Assembly: GCA_011033025.1 (NCBI GenBank)
Contig: WFMF01000042.1
Location: 496,501-560,500, forward strand
DNA length: 64,000 nt
Direction of reading: 5' to 3'
Source of the DNA: Beroe forskalii
Lineage: Eukaryota; Ctenophora; Nuda; Beroida; Beroidae
The notes under the pieces were generated by a model, which worked only from the letters and a program-made list of their open reading frames with translations, had not been told where the DNA came from and searched no databases. Made by a program: the position numbers and the translations under genes. This document shows, in pieces, positions 47,701-58,589 of the stretch (positions are counted from its first letter, which is position 1; each line of letters starts with the position of its first letter).

Positions 47701-49195
47701 CTTGCCAAGGCAGCATTCAACGAACAGGCAAATCTTGGTTTATCATGGTACTCCAACATGAAATCTATCATCGAAAGTTTTGCAACAGACAGCAATAATC
47801 AGTATCAACTGGCAGCCTCTGTATCAGCCACTCATCTAGCTGAAGCTGCATCTCCTGTGTTACTGGTCAAGAACCTTCAGAATCACTTCACTGAAGCATG
47901 GAGATTCACCTTGGAGCAATCAAGCAGGCTCTCATTCTACAGAGAGGTAAAAGACAAGATCACGTGGGAACATTACCTTGACCATGCCCGCAATTTTGAG
48001 GACAGGAAATTAACTGCAAGGATTCGCTGTAGTGCTCACAAACTCAATATTGAAACTGGAAGGCACAAAAACATTCCTAAAGCAGAAAGGATCTGTGACT
48101 TCTGCTCATCAAAAGGAATCGACACCTCAGCTATTGAAGATGAAGAACACATCCTTGCCACCTGTCCACTAACAACATCACATAGGCATAAGATGGCATC
48201 ACTGATCAACAGTCTCAACATCAACCATGGTGATACTCCTCTTAATGGCATTCAGATAGCCAGGACATATCCACCAGGTCCTGCTGAATCAAATAATGAC
48301 TCACTTGTGAGACATATACAAATCATGACCAGGGCAATCAAGATTATGTACAAGAGCACTCTAAAGTACAAAAAAGAACTGTCTCAGCAAGGTGAAAGCT
48401 CATCTTAGATTTCCTGTGATTCCACCTTCAATCTCTCTCATCTCAGCTTTTCACTCTTTCCGCTTTCTGCTCTTTGTTTTTCCAGCCTTGTCTGCTCTTT
48501 TCATCGTCTGAATCCTCATCACTTAGGGCCTGGATGTTGTCTAAGTGTCCCACTCAGTTTGGATCCCAGATGGCTGAGTGGAAAAGAGGGGGTGTTTCCG
48601 ACTTGCGCTGGTAGTGATCCAGCCACCTGCTACATATGTGTGGGAAGCAGGTGCCTCTCCGATGCTCACCTGGCTGCGTACCGATTTGGGCTTAACTGTG
48701 TCCCATGCGTGGGGCATGCGTAGGCCGGGGGACAACATCAACCCTATCCATTTCTTCTTTTCTAATTCTCCTTCTCCAGGTCTTCGTGAGTTCTTGTTGC
48801 TTTGCTCTTCCTGCACGATTACTCCTGTTACTTCAGCTCTTCTCATCAGTTCTTTTTTCTCTTCGGCATCAGTTCTTTTCTCTCTTCGGCATCTCTCTCT
48901 GTTGGCTCTTTGGTCTGTACGTGCCCACATTACGATCCCCAATCTCATCTAGTCACCATTATCCTTCTATAGTATTCAAAAATTGGCCCCTTTTTGTATG
49001 CTTTCGTCTGCTCCCTCGAATCAGTACGCTGATGACTTTTCACCAAATCAATTCTAATCACCAAAATACATCACCAAATCACACTATCATCCCCGATTAA
49101 CATAATATTACAGACTTGTGTGCGATTTGAATGACATTGCTTTTGTCACAAATTATATTTTAAAATTCTTGTAAAAATTCTTGTAAATTCTTCAC
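41975..49195 (+). mobile_element. non-LTR retrotransposon, family L, plus-strand copy
   Basis: Order: AlkB-like/ORF1 (to 44758), 30 bp, ORF2 (44789-48408), a 3' UTR of about 770 bp, then a tail with ATTCTTGTAA repeats near 49170-49195. The minus copy at 28.6-35.3 kb shares everything from MGQTV to the tail. The two copies are head-to-head, 6.6 kb apart. Confidence 0.85.
44789..48408 (+). pseudogene. LINE family L ORF2: APE endonuclease + RT + zinc knuckle
   Basis: 862 codons open from MDHVPSIITWNIAN, then frameshifts near 47350 (extra G) and a 20-base loss near 47532, resuming to 48408. Endonuclease: WNIANVSG, LQETVTEV, CGDLNARIGDASG, SDHSPVILHL. RT: PDNYRAIAVCSC, QAGFKKGSQCNDHIF, GTEQGHPLSPELF, AWADDLVILAL, INISKTKFMV. 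Motif A (AVFIDLRK-AFDL) is destroyed by one extra A near 46779, with the frame recovered about 140 bases later. C-terminal CDFC...EEHILATC zinc knuckle. Nicks target DNA and reverse-transcribes from the 3' end in active relatives. Confidence 0.88.
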
Positions 49196-49360
49196 TCACG
49201 TGTCTTACGTGAAGATGCCTCATCACATGATCTGAACCGAATAGTAGCCAACTGAACGTGTGCAAGGTCTCATATCCCATCGCATCTCGTTAAGGATCCC
49301 ATATCTCGCCATATGAATGGTCTCGTATCACATCACCTCTCGTGATCACCACCCTCACTG

Positions 49361-49368
49361 TATAAATA
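49361..49368 (+). promoter_or_regulatory. TATA box upstream of gag-like ORF
   Basis: CACTGTATAAATAGCTTGG, 42 bp before the ATG at 49403. The position fits an RNA polymerase II core promoter with a start site near 49390. Confidence 0.5.
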
Positions 49369-49402
49369 GCTTGGCGGAGGGTTCTGTTTATCCAGTTTTT
49401 CT

Positions 49403-49867
49403 ATGACAAGACCACATCAAAGACGAACACAGTTCCAGAAAAAGATGATGAATCTACCACCTCTTCGAATGGCCCCTCTTCCACCCCCTTCAAGTCCACC
49501 TACACAGACTACATCTCCTGCTCCACCCACCTCTCCTGCTCAACCCACCTCTCCTGCTCAACCCACCTCTCCTGCTCAACCCACCTCTCCTGCTCCACCC
49601 ACCTCTCCTGCTACACTTACCTCCTCTACAACATCCTCATCTACCTCTCCACTACGCCCCACAGCACCCACCACTGCCACAGTTTCTACTGGTACCAGTT
49701 CTACGAGACATGGCATCCTCATGAGAACAGTCCCCGACATCTGTGCCGTATGCGAAGTCAGACACGACCCTCTCAACTGTCCAGTCCGACAAGCAAGGCT
49801 TGCTACCCACCGCAACTACATTGAATGTAGTCCTGATCAGTCCGTGTCACATGAGATACGTAAGTGA
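49403..49867 (+). CDS. gag-like Pro/Ser/Thr-rich protein with CX2CX3HX4C zinc knuckle
   Basis: 154 codons. A basic N-terminus (PHQRRTQFQKKMM) is followed by seven PTSPAx units (residues about 34-75), a Ser/Thr tract, and a C-terminal knuckle CAVCEVRHDPLNCP. The CX2CX3HX4C spacing is the one common in BEL/Pao-type Gag proteins and differs from the retroviral CX2CX4HX4C. No protease or polymerase follows; 70 bp later the right inverted-repeat arm starts. It could be ORF1 of a further retroelement or the 5' end of one broken here. Function is not known. Confidence 0.5.
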   Translation: MTRPHQRRTQFQKKMMNLPPLRMAPLPPPSSPPTQTTSPAPPTSPAQPTSPAQPTSPAQPTSPAPPTSPATLTSSTTSSSTSPLRPTAPTTATVSTGTSSTRHGILMRTVPDICAVCEVRHDPLNCPVRQARLATHRNYIECSPDQSVSHEIRK

Positions 49868-49935
49868 CCGATGTTACTATTCTGTTGGAAGTATTTTCAT
49901 CCTGCAATCAGTCATATTCACGTAACACACGTAAG

Positions 49936-50400
49936 TGAATGCGATCCCAAGTAGGAGAGCGATGTTCTCATCTTGATAAGGCATTACATGACGCGAGATA
50001 CGTAGGTATACCGCGAGAATACGTCAACCCACTGAAGCACCGATTGAGAGGCAGTCCTGAAAACTTGGATACGCTGATTTCGAATATTTTGCTCTTAATA
50101 CTGTCAGATGCCCGAGAAGGAAGGCAAACGAAGGCCCGGAGAAGGAAGGCAACGGGGTGTTGGACTGTTGGAGTAGGGGTTAGCCGGCCGGCTAACCGGC
50201 TGGCCGGTCGGCTAGCCGGTTGGCTCACCGGCTAACCGACCGGCTAGCCGGCCGGCTAAATGGCAAGTCGGGCGGCTAGCCGACCGGCTGATTGACTAGC
50301 CGGCCGGCTAGCCGGTTGGCTCACCGGCTGGCCGGCCGGCTAGCCGACCGGCCAGCCGGCCGGCTAACTGGCTAGCCGGCCGGCCAGCCGGTCGTGTCGG
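49936..50400. repeat. right arm of long inverted repeat (GCCGGCTA-rich)
   Basis: GTGAATGCGATCCCAAG, the RCSHLDKALHDARYVGIP frame, then GGAGTAGGGGTTAGCCGG, passing into about 20 units of GCTAGCCGGn. Inverted relative to 41651-41974; the satellite part is longer here. Confidence 0.8.
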
Positions 50401-50434
50401 AATAGTTCAAGACTGCCTTATTACTATTGTTATT

Positions 50435-52306
50435 ACCAACAGGTAAGAACTACTCAATATTAAAACGTGGCAAGACATGTCGATTAAAAGTTCTCAATCA
50501 ATCAAATTTACAAACTGAAATAAAATGAAATTCACAAACTGAAATTGATATGAAATAATGCAATCATCAATTAATATTACCTACTGTACAAACTGAAAAG
50601 ATAAAGCAAATAAAACTGATAAAATTATGATAAAGCAACGCCCTAAAAGATGCGCAATGGGATGGAATATTCCTGTGTATTTAGCGTTTGTTTCTTGCCT
50701 AGTTTGAGCATAACACTTTCCATATAGCGGAGCCGAAGATCGTTTGAGCAGTTTCCAAGGATTTGAATGTCCTTGAAAACAAACTCGCACTCGGGGTCAC
50801 CCGTTTCGGATATGTGCCCATGGAGAGCGCTATTCTTTGCTCTAGGATTAAGATGCCCATTTGAACTGTAAAATCTCTCATAAACCGTGTTTTTGGTTTT
50901 ACCCAAATAAGCCGCACTCGGCAAACACTTTTTACATTTAATGTAATAAATTACCCCCGATTTACATTCCAATGGCAAACTATCCTTGAATCGAAACATA
51001 TCCTTGATAGAAAATCCTCTCTTAAAAACAACCTTAAGATCAACACACGGATAGAATTTTCCAATCAACTGTCTTAATCTCTTAGCTAAAAGGTAAGAGG
51101 GCTGGCCTAGAAACGGCAAAACAAACGTTATAGATTTCTTTCTGACAGTATGAACTTGGTCATCAGGTACCTCATATAACTTAGCCAGAAATTCGTTAGT
51201 ACATTTGTCAATAAGTTTAGTAGGAAAACCATTACCAATAAATTTCTTTCTTAGAAATGTTAAATCTTGATGAAACCACGAATACGTTGTTGCTATGGAG
51301 TATATTCGAAAAATAAGATACCTTATGAGACTAAACTTATGAGAAATAGGAACAAAACTATGGAAAGCGTAGATAAAACCTCTGTCTGTGGCTTTCACTT
51401 TGGTTGAGACCTCCGTGAAAGGTTCGGACGAAGTCCGATGAACATAGGTGTCTAAGAATCCAAGTTTGTCATCGATTTCAAGTTCAATATCAAATTTAGT
51501 GGAGGAATCTATACTATTGAGGAATTCTAAAAATCTGTGGGCAGTTTCCTCGTCGTTAAATAGACAAAATGTATCGTCAACGTATCTTCTATAAAATTCA
51601 GGATACAGATCAGAGTGGACAAAATGTTCCTCTTCTAGGCAGCACATCCAGATGTCTGCTAGAATAGGACCTAAACTGCTGCCCATAGCAACCCCATCAT
51701 GCTGTTCGTAGACAGTACCATCGAAAACAAACGTACACAAAAACCAATAAGTTTGCGAAGTACTTGTTCTGGGAGTGGTGGAGGAGTGAGGTGGGAGCGG
51801 TACAGTCTGTCCATGCAAATATCCACAGTCCGAGTCAGGGGAACATTGGTGAACAGGGACTGTACGTCAGAGCTGACCATGAACTTGTCATATAAATCCC
51901 ACTGAGAGACTTGCGTTACGAAGTCGAAAGTGTTCCGCAAGTCAGTGCCATGACTGTTGACTGAGGCAGGTTTAATGATGCGTGAAACAAATTTCCCAAG
52001 GTCATAGGTCGACGTACCGTTAGCCGAACAAATCGGGCGCATTGGACATCCTGTTTTATGAACCTTGGGCAAACCATACATGATACCAATGTGACTGCCA
52101 TTATGCTTTATCATAATTTTATCAGTTTTATTTGCTTTATCTTTTCAGTTTGTACAGTAGGTAATATTAATTGATGATTGCATTATTTCATATCAATTTC
52201 AGTTTGTGAATTTCATTTTATTTCAGTTTGTAAATTTGATTGATTGAGAACTTTTAATCGACATGTCTTGCCACGTTTTAATATTGAGTAGTTCTTACCT
52301 GTTGGT
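50435..52306 (-). mobile_element. Penelope-like element with 202-bp inverted terminal repeats
   Basis: Two base-for-base identical inverted copies (50435-50636 and 52105-52306) enclose a Penelope-type ORF. Penelope-like elements have long terminal repeats that may be direct or inverted. The identity of the arms means a recent event or ongoing conversion. Confidence 0.9.
50643..52114 (-). pseudogene. Penelope-like RT with C-terminal GIY-YIG endonuclease
   Basis: Starts inside the RT at HIGIMYGLPKVHK (Penelope signature). Motif A MVSSDVQSLFTNVPL. One frameshift near 51745. Motif B HDGVAMGSSLGPILADIW, motif C FYRRYVDDTFC, then LGFLDTYVHR. The GIY-YIG domain at the C-terminus has SGVIYYIKCKKC, AAYLGKTKNTVYERF (YIG and catalytic Arg), SALHGHIS and the catalytic Glu in YMESVML, then TLNTQ. 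The N-terminal third is missing, and the inverted repeat begins where it would have been. Penelope RTs are the closest known relatives of telomerase. Confidence 0.9.
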
Positions 52307-52364
52307 TATCAATATTTATACGTTTGCGTGTGTGCAATGATATAAATTGACAATACAATTTCAG

Positions 52365-52395
52365 CCTGATGATGTCATATGTTATGATGAAAATT
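52365..52395 (+). other. possible hammerhead ribozyme core near Penelope element
   Basis: CCTGATGA, then a GTCAT/ATGAT stem with a five-base loop, then GAAAA. The order CUGAUGA-stem II-GAAA is the hammerhead core. Stems I and III are not evident. Penelope terminal repeats are known to carry such ribozymes. Confidence 0.3.
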
Positions 52396-53149
52396 CGCTG
52401 CAACTAACATGTCGTGGTTACTTGTATTTTATTTCTTCAGTACATTTTGTATTCCCTTCGATAAAATCAGCGAATGTCAATAAGCACATTAAAAAGCTAC
52501 GTACAGAGTTACGTACCCGCCTTCAATGCCATACTCTTGCAATCAATATTATAAACAGTAGAGAGGCGAGTTTTGCGGTTCTAAGACTTGACACTGAGCA
52601 TTGGGGTGCTCGTACAAGTGTTACGGAAAAAGCTCGTTCTTCAGACTCCAGCTGTCATTTTATTGAAGCACTGCACATTAGCGAGAAGAAGGCATACGAA
52701 TTTTTTACTTACCAAGTCATCACTTGCCTATCTAATCTAAATCTTGGCTGTATAATCACATTCGTCGCAATAGCAAAGGTTGTCAATAGTTATCAGACTA
52801 AAAACATTTATTACCATCACAGGGTGCTGCGGTCCGCCACCATTTATTATACACTTCCTGGGGTCATTGATACAGTCCAAAATGGGGCAGTATTTACATA
52901 ATACTATAATAGAGTATAAGTTGTGTTTCTTTAACTGTTTAATGAATGATCAACTCCTATGAACTTATGAACGGCTTCATGGTCCGCGAAAGTTTGAAAG
53001 AAGAAGGATAAAGATATACATATTATGAGCATATACTGTGTAATGTGTGTTTCTAAGGGTGTACCAATATAACTTTTTTTATTTTGAAGGTTTTACTTCT
53101 ATTCCAACAGCTGTAACAGCCAATGACAGGAATCGAAGGATTCAAGTGT
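52396..53149. other. no recognised gene; one 184-codon ORF
   Basis: An ORF on + at 52347-52901 overlaps the hammerhead-like segment, has no recognisable domain, and is probably chance or element-derived. Confidence 0.4.
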
Positions 53150-53388
53150 AATCAAGCCAGTGACGGTTAAGGAAGTTTAATCCATGCTTTCTTCGCCCGA
53201 GACTTCGCTGCAATGGGCAGCTCCTCATTTAACCCTCCCGCACAGTTTCCTGTACGCTCGGCTGAGTGAACCGTGTGGCTCCTAAGTTGAGAGTTCTCAC
53301 CCTTAGCACAGTAGGCAGGGCCGGGAATCGAACCACCAATCTCTCGATTAAAAGTACGACGCCTTAACCACCTGCGCTACACTAGCCC
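53150..53388 (-). mobile_element. tRNA-derived SINE (Lys-type head)
   Basis: On minus, 53388-53318 reads as a tRNA: GGGCTAGTGTAGCGCAGGTG (A box TAGCGCAGGTGG), an anticodon loop CTTTTAA as in tRNA-Lys(UUU), and GGTGGTTCGATTCCCGGCCC (B box GGTTCGATTCC). The acceptor 3' side lacks a CCA context, and the sequence runs on into TGCCTACTGTGCTAAGGG, GAACTCTCAACTTAGG and beyond, so this is a SINE rather than a tRNA gene. RNA polymerase III internal promoter boxes look intact. Confidence 0.75.
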
Positions 53389-53736
53389 AATTGATCTAAC
53401 TCAAAAAAGTGAACTGGGATTGGGGCCTGGGACATTTGTGACCAAAAAGGACAGAGAAATTTGGCATTTTAAAGTAGTAAGCATGGGTCATCTGCCGTAA
53501 TTGCTGGCAGGCAAATAAGATAGGATAAAATATACGCTGATCTTACGGTGCAAATATTTGGCCCTAATGCTGTGATTGAACGAAGCGAAGCCCAGTGAAA
53601 ATTACAGCACTAATCAAACGAGGAAAAGCAGAGTTTGATTATTTAACTCATTTCATGAGGCGAAGCCGACTGCAATTAGTGCACAGTACCACTAGTAGGC
53701 GCTAGATCAGCGTATATAATAAATTACGTATCCGTA

Positions 53737-53851
53737 TCTATAAATTACGTATCCGTCCAACAAACCATTTGCTCAGTTGCGTCTTGTTACATATTATGTA
53801 ACAAGACGCAACTGAGCAAATGGTTTGTTGGACGGATACGTAATTTATAGA
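53737..53851. repeat. perfect 115-bp palindrome (57-bp arms)
   Basis: Left arm 53737-53793 (TCTATAAATTACGTATCCGT...GTTACATA), one central T, right arm 53795-53851 its exact reverse complement. ATAAATTACGTATCCGT is also repeated directly just upstream (53719-53735). Confidence 0.9.
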
Positions 53852-56124
53852 GAAAGAGATCAACTGAATGAATTGAAAAAAATTGTTTTATTATAAATCT
53901 GGCAAATCCTAGAAAATCCCATCTAATCATTTTGATATTTTAAAGCATACAAAAAAGCAAGAAGAATATACAGGCCCGGTCAATTACTTGGTTACTAGTT
54001 ACACACACTCTCCTCCTATCATCATGGGAGTTATTTGCACGAGAGTGGTACAATACTATTTATATAGGGGGAGGGGGCAACCCACCAAATTTTAACCCCG
54101 TATTGGCGATTTTTGTATCCACCAAAAGTGAGGAGGGCGGCCCCAATATAAGTTTGAGAAACTATTTGGGCTTTATAATATCACCTTATTTGGCTCAAGG
54201 TTATTACAGGTCTTTATGAAGCTCAAGCTGAAAGGAGCTGCCGATCGAAAGAGCTTCCCGGACACCCTTTGAAGACACATGCTCAGTAGGAGCGTTCTCC
54301 TTGTTTCTTGTTGAGGGAATAGTGGTGAGACACTTTACCCCTTGTTTAAGTCGGGGGAGTTACTACAGTAAATGGGCAAAAAGATGAAGACAAACCGTGG
54401 TAAAGAGTTGCAAAGTAAAGTGTCACACCTTGCAATACTTTACCTTGCGGTTATTCCATGATTATATGAGCAAATATTGATCATTATGGTCGATTCCTTG
54501 GTAGGTTTTTCGAAGCAAATAATATATAACTCTCAACCTCATTACATTAAGCCTTTTTAACGAGATTTCTAATCAAAGATTACGTGGCGACTCATGTTTG
54601 CAACCTATAACGTAATCAAATGATTCACCAAGATTAACATATTATTATTGTTTAAATGGTTATGATGGCTTACCAATTGAATCAAAAGTACTGTTAAACA
54701 TGCTATTAAGTAATATAAAAGAAACTGTTACAGTGTTACACTGTGATCAGTGATACTGATAATGAAACATCTATACCGCTACCATGCTGTCTTCATTTCA
54801 GAATTTACTACTCTGTGCATTTTGCACAGTTGGTACTTAGGGAAATGGTGCACATCATTGACACTAATACCGGCTAAAAGGTACTGGTCTTGAAATGCAT
54901 CATGGCAATCGATTCGGAGTTCAAACCCCCACAAAATTCTAGTGTATTCTTGCTAATAAGAGGTGAGTGGATAAGTCAAAATACCTGTGCATTCCAGTAA
55001 CGATCATATTACTCCATCAGATATGAGGGGACAATGTTACGTCATGACCAGTTTGTGTCGGATCATCACGTGCTACTCATTGGTGGCGCTCCTGACTTCC
55101 TGAAAGTAATTCCAGTTGCAGTGTACAGACTTCCTGTCAGGTAATAATAATCATATCGCCCGATCGCATTTTTAATGTCCCGAGATCAAAAACAATAGTT
55201 GACAAATATTGTACATCAAATTTATCCACTTAAATTTAAGTCAGTACAATCTACTTTAAACTTTGGAATGAGTTCTTTTATGATAATGTAATTATATGTG
55301 AATGATCCAAGGGTTCTGGGACAGGAGTTTGAATCTTTCAAAAATACAGCTTTCAATATGTATCAGGTGCGCAGGGACACCAAAAATTAGAATTAAGAGT
55401 TTGAAATTATTATTTTCAATAAAACAATTTTTAATGAGCAGTAAACAGTTTGAATATGTATCATGTACTAGGTAGGTACTCACTGTATTGAAAATTCAAA
55501 TCAAGTCAATGATTTGCAATCAGACTGTCACCCAAATGAAAGAGAGAAATAATTCCACTTCATTTCCCAGGGAATCACAGGCTTGGATCATCCTTTTAAA
55601 GTATTTGGCATGAGTTGGTACGATTACAAGATATAAAGATGAAAACAGTTACTTCAAATAACAAAGGTAAGATGACTGTCACATGTTAAAATGTTAGTCC
55701 ATATTCAGCATCACGTTGCATGTAACAACTGGAAAGGCTCACAACATCTCTAATTTTTTTAAATTCATTATCAAATACTTTGACCTGCTAATTTCAGGTC
55801 CATCACTCATCATGCACCTCTCACTACCCCTCTATCACCACTTCCTTCACAGCCAAGAGTCTCGTTTACAGAATGGAGTGGAATTCAACCAACTTGACAC
55901 TAATTTGTTAATTCATACTTATGTTATAATGAAATATTAAATTCTCAATCAATTTAATTTTAGCAATTCTAATTTAATTTTGTTTTATAAAAATGAAAAG
56001 ACACACAAATGAAAATGTTAGTCTCACGACAGGGTCAGTCTTGGCCCTAGGTTTACCATGGATCAGCAAAGGATCACTAGAGAGTAAGGAGACCTCAGCT
56101 ATTCACTGGAAGTCATCTTAGTCT
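53852..56124. other. intergenic, no recognised gene
   Basis: A/T-rich. Small ORFs at 55292 (-) and 55716 (+) have no recognisable domain. The latter contains a hydrophobic N-terminal half, but no splice or start context supports it. Confidence 0.5.
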
Positions 56125-58130
56125 GGTGATTCCAAAGAAGAGTATCTGAGATGATAATACCCAGATCTTTTTCTTACTCAGATTCTTCCAAAATATTATC
56201 ATTAATCTTATATTCATACATTGGGTTTCTGTTATGTTTGATGTGAACTACTTTACATTTACTTGCATTAAACTTGAGTAACCAAATTTCTTCCCATTTT
56301 TCTAATTGCTCTAAATCATCTCTAATGTCTTCACACCTATTTGCATTTCCTATAAGTTTGAGATCATCTGCAAACAGTTTGATTTTGCTCTTTATTTGGG
56401 CTGGCAAATCGTTGATAAAGAGTACAAATAACAAAGGCCCTAGCACTGATCCTTGAGGGACCCCTGACAAAACACGTTTCAGTGAAGAAAATGAACCATC
56501 TACATAAACCTTCATACTCCTATCTTTAAGAAAATCTCTAATTATTTCTAGCACTTTCCCTTGAATTCCTAAGTTTTCCAGTTTCATTAAAAGTCTGTTG
56601 TGTGGTACAGTATCAAAGGCTTTTTTGAAATCAAAATACAAAATGTCTACTGCATTACCTTCCTCCAATAAATTCATAATATTATCAAATGTTTCAAGAA
56701 GATTCGTTAGGCAGGACCTATTATTGATGAAACCATGCTGATTAATATTAATTTTGTCCTCAAGGTAATCCACTATATGCCTTCTAATAATTTGCTCAAA
56801 GAAACAGGCCTATAATTTAATGCCTGTGATTTAGACCCAGATTTGTGTAAGGCAATGACTGTAGCAGTTTTCCAGACATTTAAACACATTGAGCTTCGAA
56901 AGTTCAGATGCCACCTCTGACATGGAGACATTTATTTCACCTATTACAGATCTATCAGAAATACTGGTACTACCTGATTCAGAGAGTGGCTCTGGCAAGG
57001 GGCCAAAGGGCTCCTCAGTGAAAACAGAGCTGAAAGCATTGGCTAGCTCTTCAGCAGCCTCATAAGAATTAACAGTATTAGTACCATTGCCCCTCTCCAA
57101 ATTTGGCACACCAGATTTAAGTCTACGGTTATTTCTTAAATAGCTATAAAATGCCTTACAATTGTCCTTGATTTTATAAGTTATTTTTTTCTCATAGTTC
57201 AATTTCAACCTGAAATTTTCCTCCTCATATATTTTCTGTCTATTCAGGGCATAGTTGAAGTTAGTTGCTGTAGGTTGGTCGTCAAACTTCCTCCAGGCTT
57301 CTTCCTTCTTCTTATGTTTCCGTTTAAGGGCTGATGTATACCATGGTAACTTGATAGGCACATTGGAACTATCATAAGGCATTGTTGGGACAATATCAGA
57401 TATTTCCTTCAGTTTGTCATTTATTTCTTGCAACATGTCCTCAGCATTTAATTGATCACTGCTGAAATTCCAGTTAATGTTTTCAATACTGAATTCCAGG
57501 ATTTCATCATTAGTGATTTTACACCATTTGTGTTTCTTTGATGATAAATTTCCACTTGATACCCCTAGATCAACTTTGATACATGAGTGGTCTGATTTAC
57601 CCAACGGAGACTTCATTTGGAAACCTGAGACTAGTCCATCATTGTTTGTCAAAAGTTGATCCAGTAAACTCTCTTGCATTATACCCCCCACAACCTTCCT
57701 GCGAGTAGGCTCTGATGTCAGTGACCAAGATAGACCTACTTCATTAAAACATTGAACAAACTGTGCCTGTTGGAGAAGTACTCTATTCACTGTGTCTTCC
57801 TTGAAATTATCAATACATATAGAATGCTTCCAACTTACATCTGGCAGATTGAAGTCCCCAACTATAAGAGTTTCATAGCTGTTAGATTCATGGCAGATAT
57901 CATGGATGAATTTGATGATCTTTTCATTCTGATTATCTGAAAATTCGCAATAAATTTTGGAAAATACAATGTTACCAATATCATAGCATAAGCCAAATAA
58001 ACACTGGTGATGGTGTTCAGTTTTACCGAAATCACACTCCATGCCTTGACTGAGACTTATTTTCACAAAATTCCACTTATGAACTATCCTATATAAATGA
58101 TAGTGATGCATTAAATGGTCAATCAATCGT
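56125..58130 (-). mobile_element. CR1-like LINE ORF2 (endonuclease + RT), broken
   Basis: Endonuclease remnant 58126-56831: TLIVGDFNLPDVSW and LGKSDHSCIKVDL, then the linker to RT. After a frameshift, RT 56773-56174: INQHGFINNRSCLTNLLE, ILYFDFKKAFDTVPHNRL (motif A), SGVPQGSVLGPLLFVLFIND (B), KLFADDLKLIG (C), FNASKCKVVHI (D). It stops about where a CR1 thumb would begin (SDTLFF). Endonuclease N-terminus incomplete. Same family as the 35.3-36.5 kb fragment. Confidence 0.88.
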
Positions 58131-58137
58131 CGGAAAA

Positions 58138-58270
58138 TAAAATAAAATAAAATAAAGTATTTTGATTAACACATCAACAATGTTTTCATAAACCAATTGC
58201 CTTCAAACTTCCACTATTAACTGGATCTTCCAGCCTCTAATGAGATAATTAAAATTAAAGATATATCTAG
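58138..58270 (-). repeat. CR1-like 3' UTR with hairpin and TTTTA tail
   Basis: Minus strand: AGGCTGGA-AGA-TCCAGTTAA, then ACATTGTTGATGTG, then (TTTTA)n ending at 58138. This is the 3' end of another copy, abutting the 5' end of the LINE at 56.1-58.1 kb. Confidence 0.65.
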
Positions 58271-58369
58271 GTAACAAAACCTGCAATAATGAAAAGGAAT
58301 GATAACCAGGGTATTAATTATCAACTTAAATCACGAATTTTCATACATCAATTTGTAGCGTTACACCCG

Positions 58370-58470
58370 GCCTTTCAAACCCCCCTACCCTATGTTCGCA
58401 CATGTTACAAATTTGAAAACCCCCTCCCCCCTAAATGGCGAACGTAATTTATGGATCGCCCCTAAACTGT
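58370..58470. repeat. decayed relative of the TAA-type MITE
   Basis: Contains AAACCCCCCTACCC, AAAACCCCCTCCCCCC, AACGTAATTTATGGATCG and CCCCTAAA in the order of the 13263 element's C-rich arm and right terminus, with many changes. Confidence 0.35.
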
Positions 58471-58589
58471 CAGTAGCAATAGAAAAGTGGTTCATGTGTG
58501 TGGGTTGGATTTCATTTTGTATTTCACTTTATTTCACTGCAATGATCAATCACGTCAAACATAATGAAAGAAAGGTTAGGGGAAGGTTA

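Noticed and set aside
49576-49815. Minus-strand ORF over the gag-like gene
   Set aside because: Antisense shadow of the PTSPA repeats.
52347-52901. 184-codon ORF as a host gene
   Set aside because: No recognisable domain, no intron structure, and it begins next to the Penelope arm; too weak to call.
53318-53388. Functional tRNA-Lys gene
   Set aside because: The head is fused to a 3' body and has acceptor-stem mismatches; it is a SINE.
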